64,000 nucleotides of DNA, taken from assembly GCA_025464625.1 (NCBI GenBank), contig JAOAUZ010000002.1, positions 248,001 through 312,000 of the forward strand. Direction: 5' to 3'. Both the position numbers and the translations under genes were made by a program. The DNA is from Rickettsiales bacterium. Lineage in GTDB: Bacteria; Pseudomonadota; Alphaproteobacteria; Rickettsiales; SXRF01. The notes below the pieces were generated by a model. It was not told the origin of the DNA. It saw only the letters and a program-made list of their open reading frames with translations, and made no database searches. Below are positions 1 to 8,842 of this stretch, piece after piece (position 1 is the stretch's first letter; every line of letters begins with the position of its first letter).

Positions 1-9
1 TTTTACAGG

Positions 10-462
10 TTATTTAGGAGCTACAGTCAGCACATTTCCAGAAATATCTTTAATTACTACCTGCGCACCAGATTCCAGTTTTTCTACGGTTACAGGCTCT
101 GCCAGCTTTGCCTTCATATTTGCGCCAGACCAAACCACCTCACCACCATGAATTTTATGCAGCCCTTTTTCACCAACAACAGCTGTTTCCCCAATAATAT
201 TGTGATAGGTAGCCTTGCCTTTACCAAGTTTCAGCTTCTGAATTGGCTTCCATAATATTACCGCCCAAACCGCTGTGGACACGACAAACACCAACGCCTG
301 TAACAGTTTGTCTTCAGGAGAGATAATAGAAAAATTAAGCAGCATGCCAACGGTAAGAGAACCGCAGCCTGCAAAGAGCAGACCAACCCCCGGAACACCC
401 ATTTCGGCAATGAGTAAAACAACACCAGCAACCAACCAGATAACCATTAAATTCGGTTCCAT
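10..462 (-). CDS. NfeD-family membrane protein (short form)
   Basis: A 150-residue protein with about three hydrophobic helices in its first 75 residues, followed by a small soluble domain (about 85-150) that looks like the NfeD OB-fold. Short NfeD proteins usually partner stomatin/SPFH proteins in membrane-quality control; no SPFH gene is in view, though one could lie left of the window. Its ATG overlaps the stop of the upstream NfeD-like gene by one base (TAATG), so the two are probably translationally coupled. Exact function is unknown. Confidence 0.75.
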   Translation of the reverse strand: MEPNLMVIWLVAGVVLLIAEMGVPGVGLLFAGCGSLTVGMLLNFSIISPEDKLLQALVFVVSTAVWAVILWKPIQKLKLGKGKATYHNIIGETAVVGEKGLHKIHGGEVVWSGANMKAKLAEPVTVEKLESGAQVVIKDISGNVLTVAPK

Positions 463-959
463 TAGAACTCCTGTTCTTTAATCTTCACCACAAGGTCATC
501 ATCAACAACATCCGTAACCATCATTTTTGTTCCAGCATCAATACTTTCTGCTTCAACGTCTGATGATAAACGAGCGTGTAAAATCCGCCCATTAACTTTA
601 ACATCTCCGCCAGTAACAGAATTAAGACCACCTTCCGCTACCTCAACAGTTTTTCCTATGCTGGCAAGACAAAAGTCTCTCTCTTCACTGGAGAGCTTTG
701 ATTTTGGCTTCGCTCCACGCAGTGCAATCCGCCATGAAACAATCGCCACAAAGAAAAATATAACCTGACCAACAACGAAATATATATAAACACCTTCAAC
801 ATCAGCACTAGGTGGTCTCATCACCCCTAACAAGATAAAAACAGCAACTGTAAACGCCGCGTAAGCAGCATAGGTAAGATTATATTTTCTCTGCATTTTA
901 TCGACAACAAAAAGAACTCCACCAATCGCCAACCAAGCAAGCACGGGTATAAAAGACAT
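462..959 (-). CDS. NfeD-like membrane protein, first gene of pair
   Basis: A 165-residue protein with hydrophobic segments at about 5-22, 30-48 and 58-80, then a soluble C-terminal part (about 95-160) in the style of NfeD OB domains: a GKTVEV strand, a GGDVKVNG turn and a final hydrophobic DDLVVKI strand. It is preceded by a good Shine-Dalgarno (AAGGAG about 7 bases before the ATG) and heads a two-gene unit with the following NfeD protein. Tandem NfeD-like genes could form a heteromeric membrane complex (inference). I did not recognise a more specific family. Confidence 0.6.
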   Translation of the reverse strand: MSFIPVLAWLAIGGVLFVVDKMQRKYNLTYAAYAAFTVAVFILLGVMRPPSADVEGVYIYFVVGQVIFFFVAIVSWRIALRGAKPKSKLSSEERDFCLASIGKTVEVAEGGLNSVTGGDVKVNGRILHARLSSDVEAESIDAGTKMMVTDVVDDDLVVKIKEQEF

Positions 960-979
960 TACATTCTCCTTGTGTTGAA

Positions 980-1519
980 TTATTTTAATGTATTCAGATA
1001 TGCAATTAAATTGGCACGATCCTGTGGGTTAGGCATACCAGCGAAAGACATTTTGTTCCCCGGAATAGCTTTTTTAGGATTAGCCAAGAAATCCGAAAGC
1101 TCCTGCGCTGTCCACTTTTTATCCTTCATCGCCATAAGAGCAGCGGAATAAGTATATCCATCCTTATGAGCAAAATGACTGCCAACCAAACCCCACTGGT
1201 TCGGTCCCACGCCATCTTTTCCGCCTTTATCAAAGCTATGACAAGACGTGCATTTTTTGACAAGAGCCTCGCCAGCCTTAACATCAGCCTTTGCCATGAG
1301 TGGCGCGATATCCACTGGCTTTTCTTCTGCTGCTGGAACACCGCTAGGAGCAGCATTTTCTGCGCCAGCTATGGTATAGCCACGTTTAACTTCGCCACCA
1401 TGCTCGCCTTCACCACCAGCATATAACCCCTCGCTTACAATTCCAGAAACCATCGCTATGATACCAGCAAGTAATACTGCGCCAGCTACTTTATTAAATT
1501 CCAACCCATTACCAGACAT
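980..1519 (-). CDS. membrane-anchored c-type cytochrome (CycM/c552-like)
   Basis: A 179-residue class I cytochrome c. An uncleaved N-terminal membrane anchor (about 10-30) is followed by a Gly/Glu/Ala-rich linker and one haem domain: CTSCH at 90-94 binds haem, and Met157 in the NKMSFAG segment is the probable sixth ligand. Anchored cytochromes of this type carry electrons from the bc1 complex to terminal oxidase in alphaproteobacteria, which fits the petABC operon at 7.8-10.9 kb. A GGAGAAA Shine-Dalgarno sits 8 bases before the ATG. It is transcribed divergently from kdsB across a 110-base gap. Confidence 0.85.
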   Translation of the reverse strand: MSGNGLEFNKVAGAVLLAGIIAMVSGIVSEGLYAGGEGEHGGEVKRGYTIAGAENAAPSGVPAAEEKPVDIAPLMAKADVKAGEALVKKCTSCHSFDKGGKDGVGPNQWGLVGSHFAHKDGYTYSAALMAMKDKKWTAQELSDFLANPKKAIPGNKMSFAGMPNPQDRANLIAYLNTLK

Positions 1520-1629
1520 AATAAATTTCTCCGAAAAACAACTTTAAAAAATGGCTTAATAATAATTGGTTGTCTTTATAATATACCCGCTCTATCTATT
1601 CAATAAGAACTTGAAGACAAAAGTATTAT

Positions 1630-2346
1630 ATGAATCCAATAATTATAATTCCCGCCCGCATGGCATCCACCCGCCTTCTAAATAAGCCAATGGCTTTGAT
1701 TGGCGGGCTGCCGATGATTGTGCAGGTTATGAAACGGGTGCAGGAATCTGGGATTGGCAGGGTGGTAGTTGCCTGTGATGGTGAGGAAATTGCTAGTGCA
1801 GTAAAAAATGCTGGTGGTGAAGCGGTGTTGACCGACCCTGATTTACCATCTGGTTCTGACCGAGTTTTCCAAGCTCTTACAAAAATAGACCCCGAAAAGA
1901 AACATGATATTATTATAAACGTGCAAGGTGATATGCCCTGCTTAGATCCAAAAATTATAAAGCGTGTTTTTGCTGTTTTGGATAATAAAGAAGTTGATAT
2001 AGCAACACTTGCTGCAGTGATTGCCGACGAAACAGAAAAAACTGACCCTGCCGTGGTGAAAATTGCGATGACAGGGCAGGGACGCGCACTTTATTTCTCC
2101 CGCGCCACCATTCCACATGGTGAAGGCGCATTATATCACCATATCGGGATTTATGCTTATCGGCGCACCGCTCTGGAAAAATTTGTGGCACTACCTCCAA
2201 GTTCGCTTGAACTAAGGGAAAAACTAGAGCAACTTAGAGCATTAGAAGCAGGAATTAGAATTGATGTTGCTGTGGTTGACACCGTTCCACTCGGTGTGGA
2301 CACGCAGGAAGGTTTAGAAAAAGCGAGGAAGATTTATGAGCAATAA
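1630..2346 (+). CDS. kdsB: 3-deoxy-manno-octulosonate cytidylyltransferase
   Basis: This 238-residue enzyme couples CTP to Kdo to make CMP-Kdo, the donor used by WaaA (encoded at 59.5 kb) for the LPS inner core. The nucleotide-binding N-terminus PARMASTRL, the LPSGSDRV segment near 77-84 and the NVQGDMP motif near 98-104 are typical of KdsB. Length matches the family (about 245). It starts a three-gene overlapping run: its last 11 bases overlap the PfkB kinase gene. The enzyme is cytoplasmic. Confidence 0.93.
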   Translation: MNPIIIIPARMASTRLLNKPMALIGGLPMIVQVMKRVQESGIGRVVVACDGEEIASAVKNAGGEAVLTDPDLPSGSDRVFQALTKIDPEKKHDIIINVQGDMPCLDPKIIKRVFAVLDNKEVDIATLAAVIADETEKTDPAVVKIAMTGQGRALYFSRATIPHGEGALYHHIGIYAYRRTALEKFVALPPSSLELREKLEQLRALEAGIRIDVAVVDTVPLGVDTQEGLEKARKIYEQ

Positions 2347-3316
2347 TAATTTTGATGTACTGGGCATTGGCAATGCAATTGTTGATATTTTGAGTTTTGC
2401 CGATGATAAATTTTTGCAAGATAACGGTTTTGCCAAAGGCAGCATGACTTTGGTTGATGAAGAAGTTGCAAAAAAATTCTACGCAAAATTAGGACAAACC
2501 ACCGAATGTTCTGGTGGTTCAGTAGCCAATAGTTTGGCTGGGCTTGCTTCGCTTGGCGCAAAAACTGCTTTTATCGGCAAGGTAAAAAATGATCAGCTCG
2601 GCGCAATTTTTACCCATGACCTCCACGCAGCAGGAGTATATTTTGACAGCAAGCCCGCAACAAGCGGCGCAGCAACTGCCCATTGCATGATTTGCGTAAC
2701 TCCAGACGCGCAGCGCACTATGGTGACTTATCTCGGCGCATGTGGCACAGTTTCCGAATCAGATAAAGACGATGCGCTTATTGCCCGTTCTAATATTTTA
2801 TATATTGAAGGTTATTTGTGGGATGCTGAAGCAGCAAAGATAGCAATCCGTTCATCAATTGCGACAGCAAAACAACATGGCAAACGTGTGGCTTTTACCC
2901 TGTCTGACACTTTCTGTGTGCATCGTCACCGTAGCGAATTTTTACAATTAATAGATAATGATATTGATATATTGTTCGCCAACGAAGCAGAAATAAAAGC
3001 CCTTTATGAAACTGAAGATTTTGACGCTGCCATAGCCAAAATTCGTGGCAAAGTTGCCGTTGCTGCTATCACCCGCAGTGAAAAAGGCAGCGTAGTCGTT
3101 ACCAAAGAAGTGGTGGAAACTGCACCAACCGACCCTGTGCATAATCTAGTGGATACAACAGGAGCGGGGGATCTCTATGCCAGCGGTTTTTTATTTGGAA
3201 TTTCGCGCGGCTGGGATTTGCTAAATTGCGCGAAGCTCGGCAATAAATGCGCGGGCGAAATAATCACTCAACTCGGCGCAAGAAGCCAGAAAAAACTAGA
3301 TGCGCTCGTGGCTTAA
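2336..3316 (+). CDS. PfkB-family carbohydrate/adenosine kinase
   Basis: A 326-residue ribokinase-fold kinase. The N-terminal GIGNAIVDI strand and the [14 protein letters not shown] segment are the substrate-binding motifs of the adenosine-kinase branch, and DTTGAGD at 273-279 carries the anion hole and catalytic Asp279. Adenosine kinase makes AMP from adenosine; a sugar substrate cannot be excluded from sequence alone. It overlaps kdsB by 11 bases and ampG by 17 bases, so all three are probably one transcript. kdsB next to a PfkB gene is common in alphaproteobacteria. Confidence 0.85.
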   Translation: MSNNNFDVLGIGNAIVDILSFADDKFLQDNGFAKGSMTLVDEEVAKKFYAKLGQTTECSGGSVANSLAGLASLGAKTAFIGKVKNDQLGAIFTHDLHAAGVYFDSKPATSGAATAHCMICVTPDAQRTMVTYLGACGTVSESDKDDALIARSNILYIEGYLWDAEAAKIAIRSSIATAKQHGKRVAFTLSDTFCVHRHRSEFLQLIDNDIDILFANEAEIKALYETEDFDAAIAKIRGKVAVAAITRSEKGSVVVTKEVVETAPTDPVHNLVDTTGAGDLYASGFLFGISRGWDLLNCAKLGNKCAGEIITQLGARSQKKLDALVA

Positions 3317-4553
3317 ATTATACCTCCAGCCACGTTTGCTAGTTGTTCTAGCTCTCGGTTTTGTGAGTGGTTTGCCGCTTGCTCTCACTGCCTCTACCCT
3401 TTCAGCATGGTTCACCGACTTAAAAATAGATAAAACATCTATCGGTCTTTTTGCCTCAGTTGCCACACCTTACGCCCTAAAATTTCTGTGGGCACCGCTG
3501 ATGGATGCCTATCAATTTCCTTTGTTTTCTAGGCTACTTGGTCACCGCCGCGGGTGGATATTGGCAACTCAAATCGGGCTGGTATTTTCTATCATCATAC
3601 TAGGTCTTGCCAACCCATCGCTAAACCCATGGCTTACAGCTTTAGCTGCACTAATTGTTGCCACATTTTCTGCAAGTCAGGATATTGTAATTGATGCCTA
3701 CCGCGTTGAAATATTAAATGAAGATGAGCAAAAAATCGGGGCAGGAATGGTGCAATTTGGCTATCGTTTCGGGATGCTTGCTTCAGGTGCTGGCGCACTT
3801 GCTCTAGCTGATCATGTCAGTTGGGAAATGACCTATTTTATAATGTCGGGGTTTATGCTGATAGGAATAATAACAATACTGCTCGCGCCAGAGCCAGCGG
3901 TAAACCGCGAAATAAAACCAGCTTCCATAGAACACCTCCTGCGTGATTATGTAATCGCACCGTTTTCTAATTTTACCAATAATAAAAACTGGTTACAGAT
4001 ATTGCTTTTCATCATGCTGTATAAATTGGGTGATGCCTTCCTTGGAATTATGACCAATCCTTTCCTAATTGAAATCGGATTTACTAAAACTCAAATCGCT
4101 GCGGTAGTAAAAATATATGGTTTGATTGCAACCCTTGTCGGTCTGCTCGCTGGAAGTATGCTCGCACTGCGCATCGGCACAGTAAAAACCCTTATGATAT
4201 GCGGTATAGGTCACGCCTTAACCAACCTGATGTTTGTTGTGCAGGCACGGGTGGGGGCTGATATAAATATTCTGGCACTGGGAATCTCGCTAGAAAATTT
4301 CAGCGGTGGGATGACAGCCTCCGCCTTTGTTGCGTTCATAAGCGCGCTGTGTCACAGCAAATATACGGCCACTCAATATGCCCTGCTTTCATCACTAGCT
4401 GCCATAGGTCGCACCCTACTCACCACTACCGCTGGCTGGACTGCTGATAATCTCGGTTGGGAAATATTTTTCATTATCTCTGTTCTGCTTGCTGTGCCAA
4501 GCCTTGTGTTGCTGTGGTGGCTGTCTAAGAGATTAAAGAAAAACAACAAATAA
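3300..4553 (+). CDS. ampG: AmpG-like muropeptide permease (MFS/PAT family)
   Basis: A 417-residue polytopic membrane protein with about 12 predicted helices. Its N-terminus (FVSGLPLALTASTLSAWF) and the following LKFLWAPLMD segment are hallmark AmpG motifs; ASQDIVIDAYRVEIL near 120-134 is also typical. AmpG imports anhydro-muropeptides for cell-wall recycling and is linked to beta-lactamase induction. Its start lies within the end of the kinase gene. The lytic transglycosylase encoded at 47.8 kb could supply its substrates (inference). Confidence 0.88.
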   Translation: MRSWLKLYLQPRLLVVLALGFVSGLPLALTASTLSAWFTDLKIDKTSIGLFASVATPYALKFLWAPLMDAYQFPLFSRLLGHRRGWILATQIGLVFSIIILGLANPSLNPWLTALAALIVATFSASQDIVIDAYRVEILNEDEQKIGAGMVQFGYRFGMLASGAGALALADHVSWEMTYFIMSGFMLIGIITILLAPEPAVNREIKPASIEHLLRDYVIAPFSNFTNNKNWLQILLFIMLYKLGDAFLGIMTNPFLIEIGFTKTQIAAVVKIYGLIATLVGLLAGSMLALRIGTVKTLMICGIGHALTNLMFVVQARVGADINILALGISLENFSGGMTASAFVAFISALCHSKYTATQYALLSSLAAIGRTLLTTTAGWTADNLGWEIFFIISVLLAVPSLVLLWWLSKRLKKNNK

Positions 4554-4567
4554 ATTCTTTACCACGC

Positions 4568-5155
4568 TTATCTTACAGGCTTTTCTTTAAGAATTTTATT
4601 TTCAGTTTTTATATCTTGCATTTCAAATTTTTGATTTATCTCACTGCGAAAATTCTGCATATCTGAACGCAAACCTTGTAATTCGTAAACAACTTTGTCA
4701 TTACTTGCAGAAACTTTAGCGACGGTCTCGTCTCGTATAGCCTGCATAGTTGTTGTATTCTGACTAAGCGAAGAATATATAATCCCAGTAAATCCTACAA
4801 AAACAGCAACAATTAAACTCACCAAACCAATAATAAGATTCAACTTACTATCGGTTTCCGCTAATTTTTTGTTGTTATTAAAAACTGTATGCTCTTCTGT
4901 CATTCTTTTATTATCGTGGTCATTGGTTAATTTTTCGTTAGTTTTATCTTCTTTTTCAATATGTTCAGAAGCATCTGAGTAGTCAGCCTCTACAGTTTTA
5001 ATAATTTTATTAGCAAGTTCTTCATCACCAGATGCTAGTAAACGCCGTATAGCAGCAGTTTTCAACTCATTTCCTGACATCTCAGAAGATGTCGTTGGCG
5101 TTGAGTCTGGTTCAACTATCGTTAATCGCGTTGGAGTTGTCCTGGAAGTGACCAT
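4568..5155 (-). CDS. hypothetical single-pass membrane protein with coiled-coil tail
   Basis: No family recognised. The 195 residues show a Ser/Thr-rich N-terminus, a charged Asp/Glu/Lys-rich region (about 55-105), one membrane helix (about 106-129) and a heptad-like C-terminal segment (about 135-190) likely to form a coiled coil. The ATG directly abuts the stop codon of the upstream gene (TAA-ATG), so the two form a bicistron. It converges on ampG with a 14-base gap. Composition (many Asn, Lys, Asp) resembles the other orphans of the window rather than its housekeeping neighbours. Confidence 0.65.
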   Translation of the reverse strand: MVTSRTTPTRLTIVEPDSTPTTSSEMSGNELKTAAIRRLLASGDEELANKIIKTVEADYSDASEHIEKEDKTNEKLTNDHDNKRMTEEHTVFNNNKKLAETDSKLNLIIGLVSLIVAVFVGFTGIIYSSLSQNTTTMQAIRDETVAKVSASNDKVVYELQGLRSDMQNFRSEINQKFEMQDIKTENKILKEKPVR

Positions 5156-5842
5156 TTACTGTTGCTCAATAACCTTTGTTAGTATCTCTTTCAAAAACAT
5201 TTGAAATTCCAAAAATTTATCCAAAAAAACCTTACATTCCGAAGCATTACTTACAGAATTCATGTCATGATTAAAATTAGCCATAAATACCAGTTTACTA
5301 TCTTTTTTTTCTAACACTATTTTTGCTACATCGTTAGGCTTTCCGTCTTGAATATCTAAATTATAGCCAAGAGTAATGCTTGCAGGAAAAAAATTGCCCA
5401 CTTTAACAGCTTCAGCATCTTTATTCAGTAGTTTATTGAGATTCTCATAGGGATTTTTTACGTCGCAGAATCCATGTAAATTTACTCCTACAGCGTTTAT
5501 AGTAGCTCCTTCTAAAATTAAATAATCTTTCAGAAAAGCACTAATTTTAGCAAGATTGTTTGTATCATTAAATTTCAATTCATTATTATTTTCAATGTTG
5601 GCGCGACCAACATCACCCATAAAGCCATACCCATTATCATAATTATTTATGGATAAAAATTGAGAGTCATCTGCATCATCTGTCCGTTGCCACCCAACCA
5701 CCCCTATTTTTTCTGCTTTTTTAAATACATGTCGCTCCAAATATTTAGACTGCATCAATGCACCAAAGGATTTTTCAATCTTTATTTTCTCGTTGGGTAT
5801 AATGGTTTGAGCAAAAACAACGGATGTTTTGGTGAGTTTCAT
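5156..5842 (-). CDS. hypothetical protein, first gene of an orphan pair
   Basis: No family recognised. From the ATG at 5842 (MKLTKTSVV, with GGA about 8 bases upstream) it encodes 228 residues; the longer frame to 5899 would need a TTG start and is less likely. It has no signal peptide or membrane helix, mixes short beta-like hydrophobic stretches with polar Asn/Asp-rich loops, and ends in a hydrophobic amphipathic helix (about 200-225). Its stop touches the start of the coiled-coil membrane protein, so they probably act together. They lie between ampG and hemF. Confidence 0.65.
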   Translation of the reverse strand: MKLTKTSVVFAQTIIPNEKIKIEKSFGALMQSKYLERHVFKKAEKIGVVGWQRTDDADDSQFLSINNYDNGYGFMGDVGRANIENNNELKFNDTNNLAKISAFLKDYLILEGATINAVGVNLHGFCDVKNPYENLNKLLNKDAEAVKVGNFFPASITLGYNLDIQDGKPNDVAKIVLEKKDSKLVFMANFNHDMNSVSNASECKVFLDKFLEFQMFLKEILTKVIEQQ

Positions 5843-5927
5843 AAATTTTCCAATATACTGAAATGTAGGATTAATAGTGGTGATTATAGGGAAATACAAA
5901 GTATGGTCAATAAAATTAACAAACAGC

Positions 5928-6869
5928 CTACGACCACCGAACCTCTGGCGGGAGGGACATGAGGATTGCTTCGGTATTTCCGCCTGTCATAAGCCCGAAG
6001 CGCGTACCACGATCATAGAGCAAATTAAACTCCACATAGCGACCACGTTTTGTTAGCTGCCATTCGCGCTGCTCCTTCGTCCATGCTTCCTGCATATGAC
6101 GGCGAACTAGCTGCGGATAAATATCGGCAAATGTTTTGCCCACTTCCTGCGTGAAAGCAAAATCTTTGTTCCAGTCACCTGTGTTCACATAATCATAAAA
6201 AATTCCGCCGATACCGCGCGGTTCATTGCGATGTTTCAGGAAAAAATACTCATCACACCATTTTTTGAATTTCGGGTAATATTCAGGATCAAATTTATCA
6301 CAGGTTGCTTTGAAAGCAGCATGAAAATCAGCTGTGTCCTGCTCAACTGGATACATTGGCGTTAAATCTCCACCACCACCAAACCAGCTTTTATAACCTT
6401 TATTATTGCTCCCAGAGTTTTCTCCTGAAAACTCTATGGGGCTTGGCTCAAGGCTGGCTCGGTCTGCTGACCTTGCTTCTCCACCTACCACAATCATTCG
6501 CGTGTTCATGTGTACGGCGGGAACAAGGGGTGAACACATGTGAGCAACCAGCGAAACACCGCTTGCCCAGAAGCGCGGATCAGCCTCTGCATTTGGAATT
6601 TCTTTACGCATGGTTTCTGAAAATTCGCCATGAACGGTGGAAATATTTACACCAACTTTTTCAAAAACCCGCCCTTTCATCACTGACATTTCACCGCCAC
6701 CACCTTCAGCACGCTGCCAAGGGGTGCGAACAAAACGCCCCGCAGGCGCAGTGCTGCCAGTAAGCTCATCTTCCAGTTTTTCAAAACGCTGGCAAATATC
6801 ATCACGAAGCGCGCGAAACCAAGCCGATGCCTGCTGTTTTTGCTGCTCAATATTTTCTGTATTATTCAT
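5928..6869 (-). CDS. hemF: oxygen-dependent coproporphyrinogen III oxidase
   Basis: A 313-residue HemF converting coproporphyrinogen III to protoporphyrinogen IX with O2; HemJ and HemH, encoded near 39-40 kb, would complete haem. Conserved blocks are clear: [16 protein letters not shown] (49-64), GVSLVAH (104-110), [14 protein letters not shown] (161-174), [20 protein letters not shown] and the C-terminal RGTRFGL. Odd feature: about 26-30 extra residues (about 130-160) sit between [10 protein letters not shown] and SWFGG, where family members I know run nearly straight through; the DNA there has a perfect hairpin. The first bases overlap trmL. Confidence 0.93.
   Translation of the reverse strand: MNNTENIEQQKQQASAWFRALRDDICQRFEKLEDELTGSTAPAGRFVRTPWQRAEGGGGEMSVMKGRVFEKVGVNISTVHGEFSETMRKEIPNAEADPRFWASGVSLVAHMCSPLVPAVHMNTRMIVVGGEARSADRASLEPSPIEFSGENSGSNNKGYKSWFGGGGDLTPMYPVEQDTADFHAAFKATCDKFDPEYYPKFKKWCDEYFFLKHRNEPRGIGGIFYDYVNTGDWNKDFAFTQEVGKTFADIYPQLVRRHMQEAWTKEQREWQLTKRGRYVEFNLLYDRGTRFGLMTGGNTEAILMSLPPEVRWS
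6414..6435. repeat. hairpin inside the hemF insertion
   Basis: Perfect 9-base inverted repeat AGAGTTTTC / GAAAACTCT separated by TCCT, followed by a smaller one (GGTC-TGCT-GACC at 6461-6472). Both lie in the DNA that encodes the extra 26-30 HemF residues, consistent with a palindromic element inserted in frame. It does not match the 70-90 bp repeat family found elsewhere in the window. Confidence 0.6.
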
Positions 6870-7317
6870 TGAATCCTCCAGTTTGCCTTAATGCCTCACC
6901 TAACACCATACTGGCAGCAAGCGCAACATTTAGAGAGCGGGCATTTTCGTGCATTGGGATTTTTATCTGAGCGTGAGATGATTTTACCACATAATCAGGA
7001 ACGCCTGATGATTCACGCCCAAGAAGCAATATATCGTCCTTCTGAAAAGAAAAATCCGTGTAAATATTTTTGGATTTTGTACTCAGTAATATAATACGGC
7101 AGTCAGCACCTATATTTTCTATAAATTTATTCCAAGAAATATGCCTCTGCAAATCAGTCTGCACGCCATAATCCATAGCCACACGCTTCAATTGTTTGTC
7201 ATCTAACAGAAATCCACACGGTTCAATAATATGCAGGCGAACACCTAAACATGCGGCAAGACGCATCAAACTCCCTGTATTTTGTGGTATGTCGGGTTCA
7301 AATAAGGCAATATTCAT
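6862..7317 (-). CDS. trmL: tRNA (cytidine/uridine-34 2'-O)-methyltransferase
   Basis: SPOUT methyltransferase that 2'-O-methylates the wobble base of leucine tRNAs. From the ATG at 7317 it has 151 residues, the normal TrmL size. The N-terminal [18 protein letters not shown], the [11 protein letters not shown] segment and the trefoil-knot C-terminus [18 protein letters not shown] are all diagnostic. A longer reading to 7356 adds residues unlike the family. Its end overlaps the hemF start by 8 bases, so trmL-hemF are co-transcribed. Confidence 0.9.
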   Translation of the reverse strand: MNIALFEPDIPQNTGSLMRLAACLGVRLHIIEPCGFLLDDKQLKRVAMDYGVQTDLQRHISWNKFIENIGADCRIILLSTKSKNIYTDFSFQKDDILLLGRESSGVPDYVVKSSHAQIKIPMHENARSLNVALAASMVLGEALRQTGGFNE

Positions 7318-7477
7318 ATTTATCAGGATTTTATAATAGTTAATAAAATGTAACAAAAAATTGATTTATTATTTATATAAAATTAGTCATTATAATAAAA
7401 CACGCTATACACAACGTATATTTGATGAAAATATACGCCTACAATACAAACCAACACAGCTAATGGAAAGTTATTTT

Positions 7478-7681
7478 ATGGTTCCACGTTCAAGCGGTTT
7501 TATATCAGCTACGGCTGTAACTTTTGCCGCTTTTGCTTCTGGAATGGGTATGTGTTTGTTCAATCTTGATACAGTTGGTGCATGCGTTGAGGTCGCTAAC
7601 GTATGGGTAGTTAAATTTCAGCAGATTGGCAACCATCTCGTGGCTTGGGGTGTTGCTATTTTGAAGAGCGTGAGACACTAA
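7478..7681 (+). CDS. possible small membrane protein upstream of petA
   Basis: A 67-residue frame starting at an ATG with GGAAAG 8 bases upstream. Residues about 8-28 are hydrophobic and small (Ala/Thr/Phe/Gly), and the C-terminal half is amphipathic, so a small inner-membrane or secreted protein is plausible. I recognise no homologue. The frame can be extended upstream to 7361 but the extension looks non-coding. It lies 108 bases before petA, separated by an inverted repeat. Being a short single frame, it could be chance. Confidence 0.4.
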   Translation: MVPRSSGFISATAVTFAAFASGMGMCLFNLDTVGACVEVANVWVVKFQQIGNHLVAWGVAILKSVRH

Positions 7682-7703
7682 ATAAACACACTCTAAAAAT
7701 ACC

Positions 7704-7751
7704 ATAACAAAATCGTAATCTAACAGTTGAAACTTCATAAGATTTTGTTAT
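7704..7751. promoter_or_regulatory. 11-base inverted repeat in the petA leader
   Basis: ATAACAAAATC (7704-7714) is repeated exactly in reverse complement as GATTTTGTTAT (7741-7751), with a 26-base spacer; a second inverted repeat TAGAGA-CA-TCTCTA follows at 7751-7764. Together they fill the gap between the small ORF and petA (start 7790). They could be an operator pair, an mRNA leader structure for the pet operon, or a weak terminator of the small ORF; no long T-run follows the stem. Confidence 0.4.
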
Positions 7752-7789
7752 AGAGACATCTCTACATCATTTTTTATAGAGTTTGTTTC

Positions 7790-8365
7790 ATGAGCCAACA
7801 TTCACAATCTACTTTGCTTTCAAACGAAAAACACGGTGATTCCAACGGAACTACCCGTCGTGATTTTATGATGCTAACGGCTGGCGCACTCGCTGCTGTT
7901 GGCGGTGCTGCGACCGCTTGGCCGTTCATTGATAGCATGAATCCAGCGGCTGACGTTCTTGCCCTTTCCTCCATTGAGGTTGATTTGTCCCCAGTAAGAG
8001 AAGGGCAGACCATTAAAGTAAAGTGGCGTGGCGTTCCTGTATTCATCCGCCACCGTACCAAGGCAGACATTGAAGAATCACGCAAAGTTCCTTTAAGCGA
8101 GTTGAAAGACCCACAAAAAGATGAAGATCGCGTACAGAAAGGTCATGATCAATGGTTGGTGATGGTTGGTGTGTGTACGCATCTTGGCTGTATTCCACTT
8201 GGTGGTGCTGGTGATTATGGCGGTAACGAAGGTGGTGGCTGGTTCTGCCCTTGTCACGGCTCGCATTACGATACTTCTGGTCGTATCCGCAAGGGTCCTG
8301 CACCGACAAATCTTGCTGTCCCACAATATACTTTCCTTAGCGATAACCGTATCAAAATTGGCTAA
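7790..8365 (+). CDS. petA: ubiquinol-cytochrome c reductase Rieske iron-sulfur subunit
   Basis: Rieske protein of the bc1 complex, 191 residues. A twin-arginine motif TRRDFMM (22-28) precedes the single membrane helix (about 29-47), which both exports and anchors it. The 2Fe-2S cluster motifs are CTHLGC (129-134) and CPCHGSH (153-159), giving two Cys and two His ligands and the disulfide pair. It passes electrons from ubiquinol to cytochrome c1 on the periplasmic side. petB follows only after an unexpected 468-base orphan gene. Confidence 0.95.
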   Translation: MSQHSQSTLLSNEKHGDSNGTTRRDFMMLTAGALAAVGGAATAWPFIDSMNPAADVLALSSIEVDLSPVREGQTIKVKWRGVPVFIRHRTKADIEESRKVPLSELKDPQKDEDRVQKGHDQWLVMVGVCTHLGCIPLGGAGDYGGNEGGGWFCPCHGSHYDTSGRIRKGPAPTNLAVPQYTFLSDNRIKIG

Positions 8366-8371
8366 AGGGGG

Positions 8372-8839
8372 ATGTTTTCTTTAAAAAGCAGTAGTTATTG
8401 TGAAAATGAGGCTGGCAAGACACTAACAAACAAGATTCTTGACTCGCTAAATAAAGATGAAAATGCCGAGACGATTAGACAATGTTATATGGAGATGATT
8501 AATTTAGAAAAAGGGTTGCCAATAGGGTTTAATGAGCTTGTGGTTTTTATTAATGAAGATGATTCTAAAATTGTACGCGAAAAAACATCTATGAACATTA
8601 ATTTTAAGACAGGCATTTTAGAACAAAGAGGAAATACTGACTTACATAATCTTTGCTCTACTATTTCTTATTTGACATCTAATCCAAGCTGTAAAACCTC
8701 GGTAAAAAAAGCTGGTAAAGCTGGAGAATGGATAAAGTTTGAAGGAATTGATAGGGATATTAAAAAATTGGTGGCGGAAGCTGGTGATTGTGAATTGAAA
8801 AGAATATTGAGTGCAAATTTGCAAAGAGGAAAGTGGTAA
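8372..8839 (+). CDS. orphan gene inserted between petA and petB
   Basis: Unrecognised 155-residue soluble protein. It starts 6 bases after petA (a purine-rich AAAGGGGG lies directly before the ATG) and ends 3 bases before petB, so it sits inside the pet operon in the same orientation. It has no signal peptide or membrane segment, is Lys/Glu/Asn-rich with five cysteines, and ends in a basic helix. Known pet operons run petA-petB-petC directly. Its composition matches other orphans in this window more than the flanking pet genes. A role with bc1 is possible but not shown. Confidence 0.7.
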   Translation: MFSLKSSSYCENEAGKTLTNKILDSLNKDENAETIRQCYMEMINLEKGLPIGFNELVVFINEDDSKIVREKTSMNINFKTGILEQRGNTDLHNLCSTISYLTSNPSCKTSVKKAGKAGEWIKFEGIDRDIKKLVAEAGDCELKRILSANLQRGKW

Positions 8840-8842
8840 AAC

